A DNA stretch of 64,000 nt, taken from assembly GCF_020520425.1 (NCBI RefSeq), contig NC_079487.1, forward strand, positions 128,672,385-128,736,384. Direction: 5' to 3'. The notes beneath the pieces were generated by a model. It saw nothing but the letters and a program-made list of their open reading frames with translations, made no database searches and was not told where the DNA came from. Positions 11,979 to 20,581 of the stretch are shown piece after piece (the stretch's first letter is position 1; each line of letters opens with the position of its first letter). A program made the position numbers and the translations under genes. Origin of the DNA: Spinacia oleracea. Taxonomy: Eukaryota > Streptophyta > Magnoliopsida > Caryophyllales > Amaranthaceae.

Positions 11979-12085
11979 AGTTTGTTTTGGTGCCAATGAG
12001 TTACAACGGCGGGGATGAGAATCGATCCCACGATCATCTGGAACTGGGCTGGAATCTCTAACCAACTGAGTTATCCATCCCTCTC
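11979..12085 (-). mobile_element. Minimal tRNA-derived SINE/retroposed tRNA-like sequence
   Basis: On the minus strand it begins GAGAGGGATGGATAACTCAG, carries an A-box-like TAACTCAGTTGGTTAGAG and a B-box-like GGGATCGATTC, and has a possible GGGATG/CATCCC acceptor stem. It ends near CCAAAACAAACT. A 13-bp direct repeat TTTGTAGTTGTAT flanks it (11966-11978 and 12086-12098), the mark of LINE-driven retroposition. At 107 bp it is little more than the tRNA-like head. It is not a functional tRNA gene by eye: the T-stem relies on wobble pairs and the anticodon arm is poor. Confidence 0.75.
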
Positions 12086-13902
12086 TTTGTAGTTGTATTG
12101 TAGTTGTTTGTATTAGTTGGTTAAATTAGCTTAGTTGTTTGTGTAAATTAATTATTTGTTAAATTAGTTATTTAACGTTTAAAATGAGCATTAAGAACAA
12201 CGAAAAATGTAGGTTGAAATGTTGTAATTTTAGACAATATTATGACAAAGTTGTCATCTTACACCAACTATTTCGAACCTCTAATGTAAAACTTTCTTAT
12301 ATTAAGCTTTTTCAAAATCAATTTCTTTATCTGAAACCTCTACTGACCAAAAACTCTCGTTAAGTTCTTAAAATGATCAAACCTCTACTTCATCCTAAAA
12401 AGCTTTCTTTCCCGATATTTTGGTTGGATTGTGTACACGTATCCCTAGACACAACAACGACACTACACATCAAAAAAGTTTTACCAAACTAAAATGGAGA
12501 TGCATGCATGATACGATTACGGAGTAACATATAAGAAGAAGAAGAAGAAACTTACAATAATTAAAATGATGTTTGATAGCAAGATGAAGTGGTGCTTCCT
12601 TTAAGTTGTTAACAATACGAGCCAAGTAAGGATCTTTCTCCAACAAAAACCTTGCAATTTTCACATTATCATGAATTATTGCAACATGAACCGGAGTATT
12701 ACCCTTCGAGTTTTGCACCCTCCATAGATATGGCATCGGAGTCTGATCACCGTCACCGTCACCGTCACCGCCTTTTATCCAATCCACTGAACAAAGTAGG
12801 CTCATAATGGCTAAGTTTCCCACCTCAGCTGCAACATGAAATGACGTGTTGCCTTTGGAATTTTGAATCAATTCGTTAGTATTGGAAAATTTCCTTAGAC
12901 ATGCTTCTATAAACTCATGTTGCTAAGGATGACATAAGTTGAAGAGAACATACCTGAGCTACTACTTGATATAATGTAACTAAGGATGACTTACATTGGG
13001 AGGAAGACTGGGTGATTCTCTTATTAGATCAGCAGGGGTTTTACCAGCTTTGTTTTGTATTTGTAGAAGATTAACTAGCCATTGATCTTTACCCTTTGGT
13101 AACAACTCACGTTCTCGCTCCCAAATGTCAAGGAAATCTTTAACAAGATCATAACGGTTACCTTCAATTGCAAGATGCAATGGTGTGTTTCCCTTTTTGT
13201 CCTTCAATTTCAATAGATCTCTTAAAACCTCATTCTGTAGAAGACGGAATACAAAGTATCCTGATGGATGATGTACTAGCAGGTGCCAAAATGTTTGCCC
13301 GTTAGCATCACAGGTTCCTGCTGCTTCAGAGGAAATGGTGCACAGTTCTGTAGCTGTTGATAGGTTACCAGTTTGAAAGGCTCTGAATAAGGGGGTGAGA
13401 CCATCCTTGTCAAGCCAATGACTCGCTTCATCTTTTGCCTTTACCATTGACTCTATGTCTTCTTTCTTGAATGTCTCTTCGGTGTCTTAGGCAAGAGAAA
13501 CATATATTGGAGATGTTATAACGAAAGCAAGATAGATTATAAATAACGTAAATAAAGAACACATAGATTTAACGTGTTTCACTAACAATGTGTTACCTAC
13601 GTTCACAAGAGAGGAAAGTGTTATTAATCTCGAGAAACACAGATTACAGAATACAACTAGGTATTATATATATAATATTTACACAGATACTAGAAAACCT
13701 AAAAATAGGTTCAAAACAGATAACCCTAGTATATAATAACATATACCGTAAAGTTCGGGGGCAACCCTTAACCCCTAAACCTGAGACCCCCGTGATGTGG
13801 TGTTGCAGTAAGTGATTTGACCGATTTAAGGCATATTCAAACAGGAAAAGAAACGGATGAATGAAAGTTAAAAAAAACATGAATGTGTTGGAGTTGAAGA
13901 AC

Positions 13903-14568
13903 TAGGGATGTCAATGGGGCGGGTTTCGCGGGAGACCCGCCCCGCATCCGCCCCAAATAGGCGGGGATGGAGGTAGGTTTGGCGGGTGATGGGGCGGGGA
14001 TGGGTATAAAATTCGTACCCGCCATGGGTGATGGGGCGGGTGTGGATTTTGTGTTGAACCCGCCCCATCCCCGCCCGCCCCGCCCCATCCCCACTCGCCC
14101 CGCCCCATCTCCACTCGCCCCGCTTTATACCCGCCATGGGTGATGGGGTGAGTTTGGATTTATTTGCATATTTAGGTGATAATATAAATTTATGTGAGAT
14201 TTTATGTTTTTTGTTTGGATTTTTTTGTTATGACGAGTATTTTGTTTGATTATATAGGTTACTTTAGTCATAAGGTATTTTTTTTCTATAGTTAACTTTT
14301 ATTACTCCGTATATATGGCAAATGTTTGCTAAATAATAAAAATTAGGCGGGTATTAGCACGGGTATGAAGCGGGGATAAGACGGGGATGGATACCCAGTT
14401 GGGTGGCGGGGCGGGGATGGATTTTAGCTTACACCCGTTGGGGCGGGGATGGGGATGAATTTTGTACCCGCCATGGGTGATGGGGCGGGGATGGGGATGA
14501 AAATTTTAGGTGGGGATGGGGATGGAGGGACCTACATCCGCATCCGCCCCGCCCCATTAACATCCCTA
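13903..14568. mobile_element. hAT-like nonautonomous element with GGGGCGGGGATGG-type filling
   Basis: Perfect terminal inverted repeats TAGGGATGT(C/T)AATGGGGCGGG at both ends, and an 8-bp duplication TGAAGAAC at 13895-13902 and 14569-14576. This fits hAT. The 666-bp interior consists mostly of GGGGCGGG and GGGGATGG words on both arms around an AT-rich core (about 14160-14345). It sits just downstream of the exon 3 donor of ankyrin copy B. Proline-rich open frames here are composition artefacts. Confidence 0.85.
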
Positions 14569-14895
14569 TGAAGAACTTACTCATGGGACATCCAGCAAGA
14601 AGATGAAGAGGTGCTTCTTTACATTTGTTGACTAAACCAGCCGATCTTGGATCGTGAGATAACAATGTCCTCACCAATTTTATGTTATTTGCTAGGAGAG
14701 CTTCGTGCAGAGGTGTATTACCTTCTGTATTCTGCACCAACCATGGCGATGGTGTATCTTCTTGAATTTTAAGGATACACTGATTGCATAGCTCTAGTAG
14801 TAATGACAAAAGTCCTGATTGCAACAATGATAAGATATCATAAGTGTATGTCATCTCAGAGTTATTTCGATTTCCTGAAGCAACTTGAATCGTAG

Positions 14896-16202
14896 TGATA
14901 GTTCAGTAGGAACACTTGACAAGAGGGGGGGTGAATTGTTTCTTGGGAACTTGAGTAAGTTTCTTGCGGAATTTAAACAATAAAGAGACTGAGAACAATG
15001 AGCGAAGAAAGATATAAAACGGAGGAACCTTCTTGACCCTAATCAAGAAGAACCTCACTACTCTTTTGTATTAATGCAATAACTCTATTACAAATACACT
15101 CTTTAACTCGAGTTCCTCTCGAACACGAGTTCCCCACAGCAATCCCCTTCGATTACTGTGCTACTCTTTCTCTCTCTGACTTAACTCTAAGTCGCTCCTT
15201 TTCTCTTTGACTTAACTCTAAGTCGCTGTTTCTCTCTTTGACTAAACTCTTAGTCGCTCTTTCTCTCTTTGACTTAACTCTAAGTCACTCAAGGATCACT
15301 CAATCCTTAAACCCAAAATACAATATGATAGATAGATTCTAGTACGTAATAAAGCTTATAATAATAAGGAACTCAAGGAACACTCTATTTTGCCAACTGA
15401 TTCTTTTAAAACGTTTAAGCTCTTTAAGATAGATTTTGTAGAAATCGGTTGTGTTTTGAAAAGCCAAAACTCTTCTCCTTTTATAGGAGAGTTTTACTTA
15501 GGGTTGGGTACCCATGTTCTCCTCAACTACCCACTAACAGTTACTGCTCAGTAACATGGGCATAGTTGGAGAGAAACAAGGGATACCAAATCAAAACACT
15601 AAATGTACGTTAAACAGAAATACGTGGGGAGAGTTTCAAGGAACATGGAAAATCTTTTACTTGAGAAACAAGGATAATAAACCAGAATCCTATGTTTCAT
15701 TTATTAATTAAATTCATTTTATTTATTAAAAAGATTTTCCAAGTTAAAACTCTTTTATAATTACAGTTAACATATTTCATTTAAAACGTACCAAAATACT
15801 TAGGTTCCTTTCGTTCCAAATTACGTATAAACAATATTAAATACTTACATAAATCCTAAACATAAACTCATATGTTGTAGTCTTCATGTTGCACCTTTAG
15901 AAGCTTCACTCGAAAACTTCCCAATTTGTTCCTTCTCTGGAACATCGAGGATCCACATAATATATGAGGATCTCGCCTTAGGAACTCGCCTAAGGATCTC
16001 GCCTTGCTTAATGATTATTTCTTCAATGTAGTGTCTGACATGGGTCAATTACTTGCTTATATTCCACGTTGCTTAGTTTATCCAACTCAGGATCTCCTTA
16101 ACTTAGCATTATCCCTCTAAGGATCTCGGAACCTATTATGCAACATAACTTAACCAATTGTCAGGAGTTTGCTTTGTCATCATCAAAACTTTAGGGTCAA
16201 CA
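14896..16202 (-). repeat. 3' LTR of the Copia element
   Basis: 1307 bp, TG...CA ends, matching 20582-21888 with one substitution seen near 15590. It contains four near-identical copies of GACTTAACTCTAAGTCGCT (one variant has GACTAAACTCTTAGTC) at roughly 30-bp spacing between 15178 and 15290, a possible enhancer array. Confidence 0.93.
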
Positions 16203-16220
16203 ATATTCCCCCTTTTTGGT
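16203..16220 (-). promoter_or_regulatory. Polypurine tract of the Copia element
   Basis: Read on the minus strand the bases right before the 3' LTR are AAAAAGGGGGAATATT, a purine run in the position where plus-strand DNA synthesis of an LTR retrotransposon is primed. Confidence 0.75.
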
Positions 16221-16976
16221 GATGACAACATAAGCAAACTTTCACTAAATGCAATAATAATCAATTAGCATAAATATAAAGCAATAAATTAAATAAAGTA
16301 TTTTTATAAAAATTAATCTAAATTTCCTAAATGAAATTAAGGAAAATTGAAATTAATTTTAATAAACGAAAATAAAATTAAGAACGAGAAATAAAATTTT
16401 ATAAACTTACATCGAGAAGAGAGTAGTGAGACGGACTCAAGTGATCAATTTAAGTTAAGTTTGCATTCATTTCCCCCTGTTGGCATTAACAAAAAGTAGA
16501 AATACACAATACTAATATATACCGATTATAGCGCCCTCCGATCAACAGTTGGCAAACTAAGTTAGCCTCAAAGTTAAGTTCCAACGTACTAAATTCGAAT
16601 ATAAAACATAATAATTAACAAGCCAAGTTTTTAGAGATACGATCTTTTAGGAGTTCCACAGAAATAAAGGAAGAGAAATTGTATGTTTCCCAACAGATGG
16701 TTACATACAAAAAAAATAAAAAAAAATAAAATAAAAAGTTCCAAAAAAAATCAAAAGCGTAATGTAACACAAATGGATAGGATCAGGAAAGATGGCTTGG
16801 GTATGTAGCAAGTTTAGGTTGTTCCTTTTTCAACTGCATATAGATCCATATCCTTTCTCAATTGCGTCTTTTCATTCTTCCACTTTCTCATCATCATTCT
16901 CATTATCATAATATATATCAACAAACAACAGAGAATATTTCACCTTGGAACCACTTTGTGAACCCTGTCATACTCT

Positions 16977-17750
16977 TTTTTGTTTTTTTTGTTTTGTTTT
17001 TTTTTTTTTTTTTTTTTAATTTTTTTTTTAATTTTTTTTTTTTTTTTTTTTTGGTATAACAACGTCCCCTTAGTATATACATCATAACCCATTCTTGTTC
17101 CCCCTGAGAACGTGCTGCCTTTTTTTTTCTTTCATTCGGGTTTTTAAAAGCACCCCCACCACCCGACCTCCGCTGTAATTCGCGGGTCGGTGAAGCTCCC
17201 TCTTTTTTCGGGTGGTTCGAACTAGACAGAGAGGCAGGGGGAGTTTCGGGTCTGGGTGGGTTCGGATCTGGGTGGGTTCTGTGGGGGTTGGCGTTAGCGA
17301 CCGGGTCAGGGCGAGTAGGGAGGGTCGCGAACTGGGTGGGGGGAGTTCGTTCGCGAGCGGTTGCTTGTGGAGGGACGTCGCGAGCGGGTTTGGGTTTGTG
17401 GGTTTCGGTGAGGACGGTGGCCATGGAGTCGGACGGCTGGGAGGTGGAGCCGCCGTCGTTGGTTGTTGTGGAGGGTTGGAGGGTTGGAGAAGCTCGGTTG
17501 CTGTGGTATCAGTGGTCGGTCGGTCGGCCGGGTTGGGTCCGGTCGCCGAGCCACTGCCGCCGGCGGTTGCTTGAGGCTGGCCGCCGCTCATGGTGGCTAG
17601 GGTTTCAGATTGGGGATTTTTAATTTCTAGGGTTTTGTGGTGTTTGAATTTGGGGATTTTTATTTTTGGGTTCCTTGTGTTTGAATTGGTGAGATGTGAA
17701 TTTGTGGTGGTTTTGGGTATGAGATCCATAGGGGCGATCCATTAGCTTTT
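16977..17750 (-). mobile_element. GC-rich insert with a long polyA tail inside the Copia element (LINE- or transcript-derived)
   Basis: On the minus strand an AT-rich leader is followed by AAACCCTAGCCACCATGAG, a good plant start context, at about 17590. A proline/threonine-rich frame follows (start MSGGQPQATAGG), then A-rich DNA of about 70 bases (16980-17052). A 5'-like region ending directly in polyA suggests a retroposed transcript or the 5' end of a LINE polyadenylated early. I did not find a target duplication, and low-complexity GC-rich DNA gives long frames by chance, so no protein is claimed. Confidence 0.5.
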
Positions 17751-18058
17751 AATTTTGGAAAAATAAAATTTAATGGAATAAGAAAAATTATGGATATATA
17801 GAAGGAAATAAAAGATAAAAATAATTTGTGGAAAAATAAAAGATATGAAAAAAAATTGTAACAAACAAAATATATCCATGATCCTTTTATTTTAGCGGAA
17901 CTTTTGATTTACGTATCTCATATTACTGACTAATTAAATACACATTTTAATTCTAAATTTTTGGTTGTTCCTTAACGATGGTAAACTTCAGTTATGCTTT
18001 ACGCACATGTATTTATAATGGTATACAGTAGTTCTGCATAAATCTATAAAAGTCATAC

Positions 18059-18142
18059 CTTGTGAGGAACTGTCCTGCTTACTTTTCTTATCTTGATCAT
18101 CCCGATATCGAATCTCATTTTCCCGTGCTTCTCTCTGCTTGT
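18059..18142 (-). other. Possible captured host exon fragment at the 3' deletion border of the Copia frame
   Basis: Directly after the stop of the Gag-RT frame, another minus-strand frame reads VNKQREARENEIRYRDD and then a lysine/serine-rich tail, ending at CACAAG followed by GTATGAC, a splice-donor-like border at 18059. The highly charged sequence is unlike Copia polyprotein. It may be a piece of a host gene joined when the RT region was deleted; this is inference only. Confidence 0.3.
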
Positions 18143-20515
18143 TTACTTTGCAAGATTCTTGCAAAAACTTTCATTAGTTGTACGAAACAGTAAATTATCA
18201 AAGTAAATTTGTACAACTAGTGAGTCAGATCCTTTTGATTTTAAAAATAGAATTTTATCAATTCTTCCTCGTTTAAAATCATTTTGTAAAAGAAACTTGC
18301 ATAATCTCTCGTACCACGATATAGGAGCCTGCATTAACCCATATAGAGCTTTGTCAGGCTTGTAGATGTGATTCGGAAATTCGTGATTCTCGAAACCTGG
18401 GGGTTGTTCCACATAGACGTCTTCTTCAAGAAAATCATTTAAGAAAGCACATTTGACGTCCATCTGATACAACTTAAATCCCATAAAGGCTTCCTGTTGA
18501 TTGTAGCCTTCGACTACTAACCTTGCCTTGTTCCTGACGATCGTTGTATGTTCATCGAGCTTGTTCCTGAACACCCACATCGATCCTATGACCTTTTGAT
18601 TCTTTGGTTTGGATTCCAGATGCCATACCTTGTTCCTTTGGAACTCGTTTAACTCATTTTGCTTGGCAGTGATCCAATCAGTATCTTTCAAAGATTCAGT
18701 GTGGTTCCTTGGCTCGATTATGGAGAGGAACGCATGAAAAGTACAAAAGTTCCTTAGTTGAGACCTTGTTTGAGTTCCTTTCCTAATATCACTGATAATC
18801 AGATCCATTGGGTGAGAACTTTGATGTTTCCAGGGCTTAGGTTGAAATTGTGCCACTGGAACATCTAAGGTCTCCTCAGTTCCTTCTGTTTCCTGAGATC
18901 CTTGTTCCTCTGCATCAGAGGTTTCTTGATCTTCTTCCGGTTCCTCAGAATCAGCATTTTCTAGTTCCTCAGGATCAGGGGCTCTTGGATTTCTTTGTAC
19001 AGGAACTTTTTGGTTAGAAGCAGTTTCTTGTGTTTGTGGATCTGCTATTCCATTTTGATGTCTTCCAGGAGAGATTTCCTCATCATTATCTGTAAAACGA
19101 ATTAAACCAATTTCGAAATCTTCTTGTTCCTGAATTTCATCAACATTGTTAGCTTCATCAAGCATAATATATACATTTTTAACTCTTTTAAAAGAGTCTT
19201 TAAGAGAGGTGTTCCTGTCAGGCAACTGAAAGAACCTACCATGTACATCAGATTTAACATTATCGAGGTAGGTTGTGTGTTCTTTGCTAAGTTCCACTGC
19301 CTTGTCACTTTGAGCCTTTATTACGATAAGCTTTTTAAAATTGTCTAGAGTTTCTATCAATAATTCCACTAATTTAATTTTAGACAGAGATAGAAGAGTT
19401 GAGGACATTACTTCACTTGATGGATCTTGGGTTGATTCATCGATCTTTGCCATAAGACAAAGGTTTGCTGTTTCTTCTGGTTGATCCTCATCTTCTTCCG
19501 AGTCAGTGGCTTCTTCCCAAGCTTCGATCATTGCCTTCTTGAAGTTGGGCTTGGCAAATGTGGATTTGTTGAATCTTTCCTTATATTGATCCTCTCCCTT
19601 GCCTTTCCCTTTTTCATTTTCCCACTGAGGGCAGTCTTTGATTTGATGGTCAGAATCACCGCACTTGAAACATCCTTGGTCAGACTTGGAACCGCTTAGT
19701 TTTCTCATTGAGTTCCTTCCTCTTAGATTTCCAGGTTTAGAGTTCCTGTAAAATCTTTTCATTCTTCTGACCAACGTAGCAACCTCATCTTCATCAGGTT
19801 CTGAGTCCTCCTGTTCCTCAGCCTTGAGAGCAAGGCCTCGGTTCTCAGGAACAACTGCTCCTAGATGTAATTCGTGAGTCATCAAGGATCCCGCCAATTG
19901 TTCAATGTTGAATTTGGTGAAATCCTTTGTTTCGAACAATGCTGTGACCTTGGTTCTCCATCTATCATCCTGTGGCATGCTCCTTAGGATCTTCCTAACC
20001 TGTTCATCAGAGGGAATATTTCTTCCAAGAGAAACTAGTTCATTAGTAATATTAGTGAAACGAGTAAACATTTCCTGTATTGTTTCTCTTGGTTGCATTT
20101 CAAAACGTTCATACTTAGACATTAATAAATCAATTTTTGAACGTTTGACCTCATTAGTTCCTTCATGAGTTATTTGAAGGAGATCCCAGATTTGCTTTGC
20201 GCTCTTGCACCCCATAACTCTGTTATGTTCATGAGGTCCAAGGCCGCAATGCAAGATTTTCACAGCCATTGCATTGATTTCAAATTTCTCAAAATCTTCC
20301 TTAGTAAATTCAGACATGGGTTTAGGAACTACCTCATTTTGAGCATTTGTCATTGTTACCTCGAAATCACCGACTTCTATGACTCGCCAGACTTGATAGT
20401 TCTCTGCCTTGATATAGATCTCCATCCTGTTCTTCCAGTAGGTGTAGAACTTCCCATTGAACATTGGAGGTCTTTGAGTGGAATAACCTTCCTCGAGTTT
20501 CTCGTAAGCGTTCAT
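18143..20515 (-). CDS. Copia Gag fused in frame to a truncated, catalytically dead reverse transcriptase
   Basis: Start chosen at MNAYEKLEEGY (20515); the frame stays open up to 20608, but that stretch reads through the primer site and LTR. The first ~250 residues are Copia Gag (FNGKFYTYWKNRMEIYI; MFTRFTNITNELVSLG), then a zinc knuckle CFKCGDSDHQIKDC (CX2CX4HX4C). The protease and integrase domains that normally follow are missing. A tail like the end of integrase (VYIMLDEANNVDEI) and an acidic linker lead into RT (VWHLESKPKNQKVIGSMWVF). Within RT the conserved block between YNQQE and AFMGFKLYQMDVK is deleted in frame, and the YVDD active site reads YFDN. The frame then stops at a deletion border. 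The RT cannot be active; Gag looks intact, as in the TR-GAG type of nonautonomous elements. Confidence 0.85.
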   Translation of the reverse strand: MNAYEKLEEGYSTQRPPMFNGKFYTYWKNRMEIYIKAENYQVWRVIEVGDFEVTMTNAQNEVVPKPMSEFTKEDFEKFEINAMAVKILHCGLGPHEHNRVMGCKSAKQIWDLLQITHEGTNEVKRSKIDLLMSKYERFEMQPRETIQEMFTRFTNITNELVSLGRNIPSDEQVRKILRSMPQDDRWRTKVTALFETKDFTKFNIEQLAGSLMTHELHLGAVVPENRGLALKAEEQEDSEPDEDEVATLVRRMKRFYRNSKPGNLRGRNSMRKLSGSKSDQGCFKCGDSDHQIKDCPQWENEKGKGKGEDQYKERFNKSTFAKPNFKKAMIEAWEEATDSEEDEDQPEETANLCLMAKIDESTQDPSSEVMSSTLLSLSKIKLVELLIETLDNFKKLIVIKAQSDKAVELSKEHTTYLDNVKSDVHGRFFQLPDRNTSLKDSFKRVKNVYIMLDEANNVDEIQEQEDFEIGLIRFTDNDEEISPGRHQNGIADPQTQETASNQKVPVQRNPRAPDPEELENADSEEPEEDQETSDAEEQGSQETEGTEETLDVPVAQFQPKPWKHQSSHPMDLIISDIRKGTQTRSQLRNFCTFHAFLSIIEPRNHTESLKDTDWITAKQNELNEFQRNKVWHLESKPKNQKVIGSMWVFRNKLDEHTTIVRNKARLVVEGYNQQEAFMGFKLYQMDVKCAFLNDFLEEDVYVEQPPGFENHEFPNHIYKPDKALYGLMQAPISWYERLCKFLLQNDFKRGRIDKILFLKSKGSDSLVVQIYFDNLLFRTTNESFCKNLAK

Positions 20516-20567
20516 ACTTTCCAGGAACTTTTTCTCAACAGGGTTTCCTGTATTTTTGTGAGATCCT

Positions 20568-20579
20568 GCTCTGATACCA
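20568..20579 (-). promoter_or_regulatory. Primer-binding site of the Copia element (initiator tRNA-Met)
   Basis: The minus strand reads TGGTATCAGAGC two bases inside the 5' LTR end, complementary to the 3' end of plant initiator tRNA-Met, the usual Copia primer. Confidence 0.92.
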
Positions 20580-20581
20580 AC

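Larger units (their letters stand above)
2658..12914 (-). pseudogene. Ankyrin-repeat/PGG-domain gene, copy A (broken, transposon-riddled)
   Basis: Remnant of an ACD6/ITN1-like membrane ankyrin gene. Pieces in order: first ankyrin exon 12914-12556 (donor GTAAGT), lacking the N-terminal ~60 codons present in copy B; exon 2 from 8802 down, cut at 8743/6108 by a Mutator-like element; a fused exon 2/3 remnant 6107-5455, with a large internal deletion near 5960, stops and frameshifts; exon 4 at 5349-4864 with a frameshift near 5110; then the PGG transmembrane exon at 2658-3404. Intact relatives have ankyrin repeats in the cytosol and four C-terminal membrane spans, with roles in defence and salt signalling. 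Multiple disablements make a functional product very unlikely. Intron 1 measures 3753 bp, but subtracting the two hAT elements, the SINE and their target duplications leaves about 1949 bp, close to the 1945 bp of copy B. Confidence 0.85.

Noticed and set aside
12004-12080. Functional tRNA gene on the minus strand
   Set aside because: A- and B-box-like motifs exist, but stems are weak and a 13-bp target duplication shows that it is retroposed.
13837-14137. Three overlapping Gly/Pro-rich frames on the minus strand
   Set aside because: Produced by GGGGCGGGGATGG repeats inside a hAT-like element.
17212-17623. Gly/Val-rich plus-strand frames
   Set aside because: Complement of a GC-rich minus-strand insert; codon use and repeats look like composition, not protein.
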